Shown here: positions 1 to 6,967 of the stretch, in pieces
Position numbering within the stretch: the first letter of the stretch is position 1
Layout: every line of letters starts with the position of its first letter
Assembly: GCA_937906285.1 (NCBI GenBank)
Contig: CALCWL010000395.1
Location: 1 to 10,781 of the forward strand
DNA: 10,781 nucleotides
Direction: 5' to 3'
Origin: an uncultured Rhodanobacter sp.
GTDB lineage: Bacteria > Pseudomonadota > Gammaproteobacteria > Xanthomonadales > Rhodanobacteraceae
Notes under the pieces: generated by a model
Databases searched by the model: none
Told to the model about the DNA's origin: nothing
What the model saw: the letters and a program-made list of their open reading frames with translations, nothing else
Made by a program: the position numbers and the translations under genes

Positions 1-2
1 TG

Positions 3-1115
3 CGCGCCAAGGTCGGCCTGTACGAACCGCGCGGCGAGTTCCAACTGGTCGCCGAGTACATGGAGCCAGCCGGCGAAGGCGCGCTGCAGCGCGAGTTCGA
101 GCAACTCAAGGCACGACTGGACGCGGAAGGCCTGTTCGATCCGGCACGCAAGCGCGTGCTGCCCGTCTATGCGCGGCGCATCGGCGTGATCACCTCGGCC
201 ACCGGCGCGGCCGTGCGCGACGTGCTGAGCGTGCTCGCGCGGCGCTGGCCGCTGGCCGACGTGGAAGTGCTGCCGGTGCCGGTGCAGGGCCGCGAGGCGC
301 CGCCGGCGATCGTCGCCATGCTGAAGAAAGCCTCGGCCTGCGCGCGCTACGACGTGCTGCTGCTGACCCGCGGCGGCGGCTCGCTGGAAGACCTGTGGGC
401 GTTCAACGACGAGGCGGTGGCGCGCGCGATCCACGCCAGCGCGATACCGGTGGTGTCGGCGGTCGGCCACGAGATCGACTTCAGCATCGCGGACTTCATC
501 GCCGACCTGCGCGCGCCCACGCCGTCAGCCGCCGCCGAACTGCTCGTTCCCGACGCCGTGGCCGTCGGCCGCCACCTGCAGCAGCTGCAGCGGCGCCTGG
601 TCACCTTGCAGCAACGCCAACTGCAGGCGCGCGCGCAGCGGCTCGATCACGCCCTGGTGCGGCTGCAGGCCCAGCGGCCGCAGGCGCGGCTGCAGCGCGA
701 CGGCGAACGCCTGCAACACCTGCGCCTGCGCCTGGCCAACGTGCTGCGCGAATACCAGCAGCAACGCCAGTCCCGCCTCGACCGCCTGCACACCCGCCTG
801 CTCGCCCAGCACCCGCGCGCGCACCTGGCGCAGCTCACCCGTCGCATGGAAGACCAACACCTGCGCCTGCAACGCGCGATCGCCCAGATCCTCGAACGCC
901 GACGGACGGCGCTGCGCCACGCCGGCCATGCGCTGCACGCGATCAGCCCGCTGGCCACGCTCGAACGCGGCTACGCGATCCTGTTCGATGCCGGCGGGCA
1001 GGTGCTGCGCTCGGCGCAGGGCGTCACGCCCGGTACCAGACTGCGGGCCCGACTGACGGACGGGGAGTTGGGGTTGCGGGTGGAGGAAGCCCACTCGGAG
1101 ATGCCCGGCGAGTAG
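3..1115 (+). CDS. xseA: Exodeoxyribonuclease VII large subunit, 5'-truncated by the window edge
   Basis: Large, catalytic subunit of exonuclease VII, which with several XseB subunits degrades single-stranded DNA from both ends and contributes to mismatch and damage repair in the cytoplasm. The frame is open from base 3, and 370 residues are visible. Against the usual length of about 450, roughly 80 N-terminal residues (most of the OB-fold) lie outside the window, so the ATG at 60 is an internal methionine. Family signatures are LYEPRGEFQL just before that ATG, then EQLKARLDAEGLFD, TSATGAAVRDVL, the nuclease-domain motif RGGGSLEDLWAFND, and SAVGHEIDFSIADF followed by DLRAPTPSAAAE. A long Gln/Arg/Leu-rich coiled-coil region follows, then the C-terminal block SPLATLERGYAI. 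It stops at TAG 1113-1115 and faces the - strand cluster tail to tail, so it is unlikely to be functionally linked to it. The identification is secure. Confidence 0.97.
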   Translation, partial: RAKVGLYEPRGEFQLVAEYMEPAGEGALQREFEQLKARLDAEGLFDPARKRVLPVYARRIGVITSATGAAVRDVLSVLARRWPLADVEVLPVPVQGREAPPAIVAMLKKASACARYDVLLLTRGGGSLEDLWAFNDEAVARAIHASAIPVVSAVGHEIDFSIADFIADLRAPTPSAAAELLVPDAVAVGRHLQQLQRRLVTLQQRQLQARAQRLDHALVRLQAQRPQARLQRDGERLQHLRLRLANVLREYQQQRQSRLDRLHTRLLAQHPRAHLAQLTRRMEDQHLRLQRAIAQILERRRTALRHAGHALHAISPLATLERGYAILFDAGGQVLRSAQGVTPGTRLRARLTDGELGLRVEEAHSEMPGE

Positions 1116-1236
1116 ACGCCGGCGAGCCGCGCAAGAATGGGGGCCATTCGTCACTCGTCTCCGGCCGCCATTCCCGGCTACGCACCCAATGGCATCCGCC
1201 ACCGCGTCGGGCTTGTCCCGTCGACGGAAGTCCGGC

Positions 1237-1614
1237 TCAGCTCTCCCCCGCGAACGCGACCGTGCTCAGCAGCGCCAGCGCTTCCTTGCGCGAGTCCAGC
1301 CGCGTGTGCTGGATGACGATGGGCACGTCGGACTCGAACACGCTGGAGTAGTCAGTGTCGCGCGGTACGGGTGCGGGATCGGTGAGGTCGTTGAAGCGCA
1401 TGTGGAGCGTGCGCCTCGCAGGCACGGTCACGCGGTACGGGCCGACGGGCTCGCGGTCGGCGAAATACAGGGTGATGCACACCTGCGCGTCGCGGTCGCC
1501 CGGGTTGAGCATGCAGGCGGCCTCATGGCTGACGAAGCGGCGGTCCTCGCCGTCGGTGCTTCCACCCGGGACATAGCCTTCCGGGATTGCCCAGTGTTTG
1601 CTGCCGATGTTCAT
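1237..1614 (-). CDS. Anabaena sensory rhodopsin transducer (ASRT)-family protein
   Basis: A 125-residue soluble protein, the same length as the Anabaena sensory rhodopsin transducer and recognisable along its whole length: HWAIPEGYVP (7-16), RRFVSHEAACMLNPGD (25-40), ITLYFADREPVGPYR (47-61), VPARRTLHMRFNDL (64-77), DPAPVPRDTDYSSV (79-92), ESDVPIVIQHTRLDSR (94-109) and a final LLSTVAF. Anabaena ASRT is a beta-sandwich tetramer that binds a photosensory rhodopsin; the wider superfamily is found mostly in bacteria without such rhodopsins and has been proposed to bind small molecules. No rhodopsin gene is in the window, so ligand binding linked to the upstream enzymes is the better inference. The start at 1614 is chosen over an in-frame upstream start (1755) because GGAGGTG lies just upstream (1618-1624), homology begins there, and ATG overlaps the stop of the SDR gene as ATGA. 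It is the last gene of the cluster. No membrane segment or signal peptide is visible. Confidence 0.93.
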   Translation of the reverse strand: MNIGSKHWAIPEGYVPGGSTDGEDRRFVSHEAACMLNPGDRDAQVCITLYFADREPVGPYRVTVPARRTLHMRFNDLTDPAPVPRDTDYSSVFESDVPIVIQHTRLDSRKEALALLSTVAFAGES

Positions 1615-2684
1615 GCCCACCTCCGCTGCAGCGTTTGCGTGCCGCGTGGCAGCGCCCGGCCCGGGTGCCGTCGCCGGCCGACGTACCAGCCGGCCGCCAG
1701 TGCGCCGAGGGCGAGTACCGCGCCGGCCAGCGGCGCGCGGTGCTTCTCCACCCACAACGCGCCGCTGTGATCGGTGGCACGCGCGCCGAAGCGTCCGTGC
1801 GCGCCGGGGTCGCCGGCCACCGGCGAGAACAGGTTGTCGTCACGATCCGGGGCGTCCGGCTCGTCGGTCTGCTGGCCCCGATAGCCGGTGCGGCCGAGGT
1901 ACCGGTCGAGCAGGCCCGGAGCGATCTTCTGGCCCCACTCGGCCAGCCAGGTCGAGGCACCGACCGGCACGCTGCGGCGGCGGTGGGACGCCGCCCACAC
2001 GATCGCGTCGGCGGCCACCTCCGGCTCGAAGATCGGCGGCACCGGCTGCGGCCGGTTCGGCAGGCGGTTGCGCGCCCACGAGAACTGCGGCGTGTTGAGC
2101 GCGGGCATCTGCACCGAGGTGATGTGGATGCGGCTGCCTTCGTGGATCAGCTCGCTGCGCAGCGCGTCGATGAAACCGACCAGCGCATGCTTGGCGCCGC
2201 AGTACGCCGACTGCAGCGGGATGCTGCGATAGGCCAGCGCCGAACTCACCTGCACGATGGTGCCGCGGTTGCGCGGACGCATGTGCTTGAGCGCGGCCAT
2301 GGTGCCGTACACGCCGCCGAGATAGGTCACCTCGGTGACGCGCTTGAACTCCGCCGCGTCGATCTCGCTGACCGGCGCGAAGATGGTCACCATCGCGTTG
2401 TTGACCCACACGTCGATCGGGCCGAGCTGCTCCTCGATCTGCTGCGCGGCCTGTTCCACCGCGGCAGCATCGGCCACGTCGACGCTGCAGGCGATCGCGC
2501 GCACGCCCAGCAATTCCAGCTCGCGCACGGTGGCATCCAGGCCCTCCTGGCCGCGCGCCAGCAGGCCCACGTTGGCGCCGGCGCGGGCAAAGGCGCGCGC
2601 GGTGGCGCGGCCGACGCCCGCGCTGGCGCCGGTGATCACCACGGTGCGCTCGCGGAAGTCCGGTTGCTTGAAGTTCTTGTTCAT
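1611..2684 (-). CDS. Short-chain dehydrogenase/reductase with C-terminal membrane-anchor-like extension
   Basis: A 357-residue NAD(P)-dependent oxidoreductase of the classical SDR type. It shows the nucleotide-binding TGASAGVG (18-25), the NNA motif (95-97), the catalytic serine in VSSALAYRS (146-154) and the YCGAK active-site pair Tyr161/Lys165. The SDR fold normally ends near residue 250-270. Here it continues with an acidic linker (272-283), a block DNLFSPVAGDPGAHGRF (283-299), and a hydrophobic stretch at about 318-336 (APLAGAVLALGALAAGWYVG) followed by an arginine-rich end, which looks like a single membrane anchor. The substrate is unknown; members are usually annotated only as SDR family oxidoreductases. 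ATG at 2684 is preceded by GAGGAA (2690-2695) and overlaps the stop of the upstream flavoprotein gene as ATGA. Its own stop overlaps the ATG of the ASRT gene in the same way. The reading frame is open far upstream, but that stretch is the flavoprotein gene read out of frame. Confidence 0.93.
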   Translation of the reverse strand: MNKNFKQPDFRERTVVITGASAGVGRATARAFARAGANVGLLARGQEGLDATVRELELLGVRAIACSVDVADAAAVEQAAQQIEEQLGPIDVWVNNAMVTIFAPVSEIDAAEFKRVTEVTYLGGVYGTMAALKHMRPRNRGTIVQVSSALAYRSIPLQSAYCGAKHALVGFIDALRSELIHEGSRIHITSVQMPALNTPQFSWARNRLPNRPQPVPPIFEPEVAADAIVWAASHRRRSVPVGASTWLAEWGQKIAPGLLDRYLGRTGYRGQQTDEPDAPDRDDNLFSPVAGDPGAHGRFGARATDHSGALWVEKHRAPLAGAVLALGALAAGWYVGRRRHPGRALPRGTQTLQRRWA

Positions 2685-5641
2685 GTGCGTTCCTCGGGTT
2701 TCGAAAGGTGGGGCCGCGGCGCGTCGGCCGGCGGCGCGGTGCCGTGCCGGATCGCGCGCTGCAGCACTTGGGCCAGGTGCAGCGGCATGCGGCCGGTGGC
2801 CTGGCGCACCTGCTCGCGGCAACTGAAGCCGTCGGCGATCAGCAAGGTCTCCGCGTCGGTGCGGCGCACGGCCGGCAACAGCACGCGTTCGCCGATCTTC
2901 TGCGACAAGACGTATTTGTGCGGCTCGAAACCGAACGAGCCGGCCATGCCGCAGCAACCGGAATCGAGCAGTTCGTAATCCAGACCCAGCTGGTCGTACA
3001 CGTCGCAATCGGCGCGCTTGCCCATCACCGCGCGATGGTTGCAGTGCAGGTGCACGACCGCCTTCGCAGCCAGCCGGTTCGGCACGTAGCCGATTTTCTG
3101 CAGGAACCCGGCCAGCGTGTGCGTCTGCGAACTCAGCCGCCCGGCGTCCTCGTCGTGCGGAAACAGATTGACCAGCTCGTCGCGGAACGCCGCCACGCAG
3201 GCTGGCTCCAGCCCCACGATTGGCGTGCCGGCGCGGATGTCGTCGTGCAGCGCGGCCAGCGTGCGCTGCCACAACTTCTGCGCGCGATCGAGCATGCCCC
3301 AGTCGTACAGCGGCCGCCCGCAGCACAGCGGCTGCTCGGGCAGCACCACGGTGCAGCCGGCGTGCTCCAGCACCTCGACCGCGGCGATCGCGGTGTCGGG
3401 CAGGAAGTGGTTGGTGAACGTGTCCGGCCACAGGATCACCCGCCGACCGTCCGGCCTGCCGCCGCTGCGCGCGGCGAACCATTGGCGGAAGGTCTGCGTG
3501 GCGAAGGCCGGCATCTCGCGTTCGGGTGCGATGCCGGCCAGCTTCTTCACCAGCGGCGACCACACCCGGCTGCGCGCGAAATGGTTCACCACGCGCGGCA
3601 AATGTGCGGCCAGTCGCGCCCACACGTGGATCAGGCCCATCGCGTACGCCGCGCGCGGGCGTACATGCCCGTCGTAGTAATGCGACAGGAACTCCGCCTT
3701 GTAGCTGGCCATGTCCACGTTGACCGGGCAGTCGCCCTTGCAACCCTTGCAGGCCAGGCAGAGATCCAGCGCCTCGTGCACGTTCTCGTCGCGCCAGCCA
3801 CCGGTGATCACCTCGCCCTTGAGCATCTCGAACAGCAGCCGCGCCCTGCCCCGGGTCGAGTATTTCTCCTCGCGCGTGGCCATGAAGCTGGGGCACATGG
3901 TGTCGTGGCGGGTGCGCCGGCAATTGCCGATGCCTACGCAGCGCAGGATGGTGCGGCCGAAATTGTGGTCGTCCTTCGGAAACTTGAAATGCGTATCGGG
4001 CCGCGGCGGGTCGTAGTCGGTGCCGATGCGCAGGTTTTCCGTGGGCAGGTACGGATCGACGATCTTGCCCGGGTTCATCTTGCCCTGCGGATCCCAGATC
4101 CGCTTGAACTCGCCGAACGCGCGGACCAGTTCGGCACCGAACATCCGACCCAGGAACTCCGCCTTGGATTGGCCGTCCCCGTGCTCGCCGGACAGCGAGC
4201 CGCCGTAGCGCACCACCAGGTCGGCGGCGTCGCCGAGAAAGCGGTGGAAAGTGTCGATGCCCGGCTGGGTTTCCAGGTCGAAGTCGATGCGCGTGTGCAC
4301 GCAGCCCTGGCCGAAGTGACCGTACAGGTCGCCCTTGTAGTGATAGCGCTTGAGCAGCGCGCGAAAGTCGCGCAGGTAGGGGCCGAGTTTCTCCGGCGCC
4401 ACCGCGGCATCCTCCCAGCCTTCCCAGGTGATCTTCTTGTTCGGCACGTGCGCCGTGGCGCCGAGGCCGGACTTGCGCACGGTCCAGATCAGCTGTTCCT
4501 CGTTGGCGTCGTCGAACAGCTTCATGCTCGGCGCGTCCGCGCGGTCGTGCAGCGCATCCATCAACTTGCGCGCCTTGGCGTCGGACTCCTGCTTGGTCTC
4601 GCCGCCGAACTCCACCAGCAGCCAGCCGCCGCCCTTGGGCAGCAGCTGCAGGTCGGCCGGGTGCAGGCCGATCGCCTTCATGTCGGCGACCAGCTCCTCG
4701 CCCAGCCCTTCCAGTCCGACCGGACCGGCGGCGAGTGCATCCATCACGTGGTCGGCGGCGCAGAACACGTCCTCGTAGCCGAGCACCAGCAGCGAGCGCG
4801 CGGGCGGGCTGTAGACCAGCCGCGTGGTCGCCTCGAGCACGGTCACGCAGGTACCTTCGCTGCCGACCAGTGCACGCGCCACGTGGAAGCCGTTCTCCGG
4901 CAGCAGTTCGTCGAGGTTGTAGCCGGAAACGCGACGCGGGATCTTCGGGTAGCGCGCGCGGATCAGGTCGGCGTACTTGTCGCGCAACGCCCTCAACGCG
5001 GCATAGATCTCGCCGCGACGACCGCCTTCGCCGATGATCTGCTCCAGTTCCGATTCGGTCGTGGCTCCCACGCGCAGGCGCAAGCCGTCGTAGGTGAGGA
5101 TGTCCAGTTCCTCGACGTTCTCCGAGGTCTTGCCGCCCATCACCGAGTGCACGCCGCAGGAGTTGTTGCCGATCATCCCGCCCAGGGTGTTGTGGGTATG
5201 CGTGGACGGATCGGGCGCGAAGGTCAGCGTGTGCCTCTCGGCGGCATCGCGCAGGTCGTCCAGGATCAGGCCCGGCTGCACCCGCGCACGCTTGCGGGCG
5301 GGATCGAGTTCGATGATGTGGTGCAGGTACTTGGAGAAATCCATCACCACCGCGACGTTGCAGCACTGCCCGGCCAGCGAGGTGCCGCCACCGCGCGACA
5401 GCAGCGGTGCGCCGTACTTGCGGCAGGCGGCCACCGTGGCGATAACGTCCTCGACCGAGCGCGGCAGCACCACGCCGATCGGCACTTGCCGGTAGTTGGA
5501 GCCGTCGGTGGCATAGAGCGCGCGGCTACCGGCGTCGAAACGCACTTCGCCGGCCACCTTGCGGGTGAGTTCCTCGACCAGCGCGCCGGTGTAGCCGGGC
5601 TGCGGCACGCCGCCGGCGCGCGATCCGTCGCCGGCCCTCAC
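2681..5641 (-). CDS. FAD/[4Fe-4S] 2-hydroxyacid dehydrogenase, YdiJ / D-2-hydroxyglutarate dehydrogenase type
   Basis: A 986-residue fusion of a flavin oxidase and a GlpC/HdrD-like Fe-S module, the architecture of YdiJ-type dehydrogenases that oxidise D-2-hydroxyacids (D-2-hydroxyglutarate, D-lactate) and pass electrons to the respiratory chain. The N-terminal FAD-binding PCMH domain shows SRGGGTSLAGQ (82-92) and GGMIGNNSCGVHSVMGGKTS (154-173). The FAD-oxidase C-terminal domain has YGHFGQGCVHTRIDF (440-454), SGEHGDGQ (484-491) and KMNPGKIVDP (521-530). Then come cysteines 568, 574 and 583 (CVGIGNC, MCPS), a CLACKGCKGDCP cluster (Cys 628, 631, 634, 638), and two CCG motifs (773-775, 896-898) of the heterodisulfide-reductase type. 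The start is uncertain. GTG 5641 gives a 4-base GTGA overlap with the metallothionein-like gene, matching the next two junctions, but its GGAG lies 11 bases away. ATG 5677 (998 residues) has GAGG only 1 base away. The exact substrate is not readable. Confidence 0.93.
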   Translation of the reverse strand: MRAGDGSRAGGVPQPGYTGALVEELTRKVAGEVRFDAGSRALYATDGSNYRQVPIGVVLPRSVEDVIATVAACRKYGAPLLSRGGGTSLAGQCCNVAVVMDFSKYLHHIIELDPARKRARVQPGLILDDLRDAAERHTLTFAPDPSTHTHNTLGGMIGNNSCGVHSVMGGKTSENVEELDILTYDGLRLRVGATTESELEQIIGEGGRRGEIYAALRALRDKYADLIRARYPKIPRRVSGYNLDELLPENGFHVARALVGSEGTCVTVLEATTRLVYSPPARSLLVLGYEDVFCAADHVMDALAAGPVGLEGLGEELVADMKAIGLHPADLQLLPKGGGWLLVEFGGETKQESDAKARKLMDALHDRADAPSMKLFDDANEEQLIWTVRKSGLGATAHVPNKKITWEGWEDAAVAPEKLGPYLRDFRALLKRYHYKGDLYGHFGQGCVHTRIDFDLETQPGIDTFHRFLGDAADLVVRYGGSLSGEHGDGQSKAEFLGRMFGAELVRAFGEFKRIWDPQGKMNPGKIVDPYLPTENLRIGTDYDPPRPDTHFKFPKDDHNFGRTILRCVGIGNCRRTRHDTMCPSFMATREEKYSTRGRARLLFEMLKGEVITGGWRDENVHEALDLCLACKGCKGDCPVNVDMASYKAEFLSHYYDGHVRPRAAYAMGLIHVWARLAAHLPRVVNHFARSRVWSPLVKKLAGIAPEREMPAFATQTFRQWFAARSGGRPDGRRVILWPDTFTNHFLPDTAIAAVEVLEHAGCTVVLPEQPLCCGRPLYDWGMLDRAQKLWQRTLAALHDDIRAGTPIVGLEPACVAAFRDELVNLFPHDEDAGRLSSQTHTLAGFLQKIGYVPNRLAAKAVVHLHCNHRAVMGKRADCDVYDQLGLDYELLDSGCCGMAGSFGFEPHKYVLSQKIGERVLLPAVRRTDAETLLIADGFSCREQVRQATGRMPLHLAQVLQRAIRHGTAPPADAPRPHLSKPEERT

Positions 5642-5835
5642 GATGCCGGCTGCTCCGTCGGGTCGCGGGTGAGGCATTCCTCGTGCCCGCACGCGCAGCG
5701 CACGCCGGAGCCGCCCGGCACCGAGGCGCTCTCCGCGGCGTTGCGGCAGTGTTCGCCGCAATAGCGTTCGCCGTTGGGCACGCTGCAGGTGCAGCCGGCG
5801 CGATGGCATTGTTCCTGGGCATGGTCGATCTGCAT
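5638..5835 (-). CDS. Small cysteine-rich metallothionein-like protein
   Basis: A 65-residue protein with eight cysteines (10, 15, 17, 26, 30, 47, 49, 54) and four histidines (5, 11, 29, 51), and no signal peptide or membrane segment. The order CxxxxCxC, then NGERYCGEHC, then CACGHEEC resembles the bacterial metallothioneins (SmtA/BmtA), in which CxC pairs and a central YCSxxC element bind Zn, Cd or Cu. It is therefore probably a cytoplasmic metal-binding or metal-buffering protein. Which metal it binds is unknown, and a small zinc-binding protein with another role is possible. The gene is real on translation evidence: a strong GGAGGA (5843-5848) lies 7 bases before ATG 5835, and the cysteine spacing is regular. 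It begins 37 bases after the enolase-superfamily gene and its TGA overlaps the probable GTG start of the Fe-S flavoprotein. Confidence 0.82.
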   Translation of the reverse strand: MQIDHAQEQCHRAGCTCSVPNGERYCGEHCRNAAESASVPGGSGVRCACGHEECLTRDPTEQPAS

Positions 5836-5872
5836 GATTGCGTCCTCCGCGATGGATCGAATGAATCGCCGG

Positions 5873-6955
5873 TCAGGCCACCGCGTACCGCGCGGCGTCC
5901 GGGGTTTTCAGCGCCAGGCCGAGGCCCGGCCGCGTGCGGTCGGGCCGCAACGCGCCGTCGACCGGCGTCGGCGCGCCGTCGAACAGCATGTGCTCGACGC
6001 GCACGTGGTCGTGGAAATATTCGCCGTGGATGGCCGGCGGCAGCGCACACAGCGGGTGCGCATGGATCGACGGCGCGCAATGCGTGGACAGCGGCAGCTC
6101 GAACGCCTCGCACAGCGCGGCCACGCCGAGCAGGCCGCTGATGCCGCCGCAGCGGGTGGCATCGGCCTGCAGCACGTGGACCGCGCCGGCCTCGACAAGG
6201 CGGCGGAAATCGGCCTGCTCATAGCCGTACTCGCCGGCGGTGATGTCCATGCCCGGCGGGGCGCGATCGCGCAGCAGGCGCATGCCGTCCAGGTCGCGCG
6301 CGGGCCGGGGTTGCTCGAACCAGCACACGCCCAGCTCGGCGAACGCGCCGGCCATCGCCAGCGCCTGCGCGCGGCCGTAGGCACCGTTGGCATCCACGAA
6401 CAGCCGTGCCGCGCCGATCGCTTCGCGCGCCACGCGCACGCGCGCCACGTCGCGCGCCGGTTCGCGGCCAACCTTCATCTTCACCATGCCGATGCCCGCG
6501 CGAACCCAGCCGCCCAGCTGCTCGGCGAGTTGCGCGTCGCTGTACGAAGTGAAGCCCCCGCTGCCGTAGACCGGAATGCTGTCGCGCACGGCACCGAGCA
6601 GGTCCAGCAGCGACATGCCGAGCAGCTTCGCCTTGAGATCCCACAGCGCGTTGTCCACCGCGGCGATCGCCATCGAGGCGATGCCCGGGCGACCGAGGTT
6701 GCGGATCGCTGCGATCATGGCGGCGCGCGCGCCGGGAATGTCCAGCGCATTGCGCCCTTCGACCACGTCGGCGAGGGCGCTGCGGATCAGGGTGGCGGTG
6801 GCGACGTCGGCATAGCTGTAGCCGAGGCCGTCACAACCGCCGGCTTCGATCTGCACCAGCACCAGCGTGGTGGACGACCACGCCAGCGTGCCGTCGGATT
6901 CCGGCGCGTCGGTGGGCACCGTGTAGGCTGCCACCCGCGGCGCCGCCAGCTTCAC
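5873..6955 (-). CDS. Enolase-superfamily protein, mandelate racemase subgroup (probable acid dehydratase or racemase)
   Basis: A 360-residue protein, close to the 359 of mandelate racemase. The N-terminal capping domain is followed by a (beta/alpha)-barrel carrying the complete catalytic set: KMK (Lys159 and Lys161), metal ligands Asp188 (FVDANGAYG), Glu214 (WFEQP) and Glu242 (AGEYGYE), and the His292-Asp265 pair (STHCAPSIHAH; QADATRCGG). Spacings match the MR subgroup, whose members abstract the alpha proton of a carboxylate with Mg2+ and then racemise or dehydrate, most often acid sugars. The substrate cannot be deduced. Both candidate starts are GTG. GTG 6955 is preferred because GAGGTGG (6961-6967) sits 5 bases upstream; GTG 6964, three codons earlier, lies one base after the preceding stop but has only a weak GAG. 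It is tightly coupled to the thiamine-diphosphate enzyme gene upstream. Confidence 0.92.
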   Translation of the reverse strand: MKLAAPRVAAYTVPTDAPESDGTLAWSSTTLVLVQIEAGGCDGLGYSYADVATATLIRSALADVVEGRNALDIPGARAAMIAAIRNLGRPGIASMAIAAVDNALWDLKAKLLGMSLLDLLGAVRDSIPVYGSGGFTSYSDAQLAEQLGGWVRAGIGMVKMKVGREPARDVARVRVAREAIGAARLFVDANGAYGRAQALAMAGAFAELGVCWFEQPRPARDLDGMRLLRDRAPPGMDITAGEYGYEQADFRRLVEAGAVHVLQADATRCGGISGLLGVAALCEAFELPLSTHCAPSIHAHPLCALPPAIHGEYFHDHVRVEHMLFDGAPTPVDGALRPDRTRPGLGLALKTPDAARYAVA

Positions 6956-6960
6956 CGCGT

Positions 6961-6967
6961 CCACCTC
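6961..6967 (-). promoter_or_regulatory. Ribosome binding site that decides the start of the enolase-superfamily gene
   Basis: Read on the - strand the bases are GAGGTGG, a good match to the anti-Shine-Dalgarno complement, five bases before GTG 6955. The site overlaps the TGA stop (6966-6968) of the thiamine-diphosphate enzyme gene and also contains the alternative GTG at 6964. Terminating ribosomes would pass directly over it, consistent with translational coupling of the two genes. Confidence 0.55.

Noticed and set aside
1105..1122. 6-bp GC inverted repeat (CCGGCG / CGCCGG) around the xseA stop codon, a possible terminator
   Set aside because: The stem is short and no T tract follows on either strand. 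It could be chance in such GC-rich sequence.
1116..1236. Convergent gap between xseA and the ASRT gene, searched for a bidirectional terminator or small RNA
   Set aside because: Only short GC-rich partial palindromes such as CCGTCGACGG are present, with no T run; nothing supportable.
1611..5366. One very long - strand frame (1251 codons) that appears to fuse a novel N-terminal region to the SDR
   Set aside because: The part before 2684 is the flavoprotein gene read in the wrong frame. The SDR has its own ribosome binding site and ATG at 2684.
2708..5764. A 1018-codon open frame on the + strand, antisense to the flavoprotein gene
   Set aside because: It mirrors the real gene in a high-GC region, is rich in Arg/Ala/His/Val without domain motifs, and has no ribosome binding site. 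The - strand frame carries complete FAD and Fe-S motifs.
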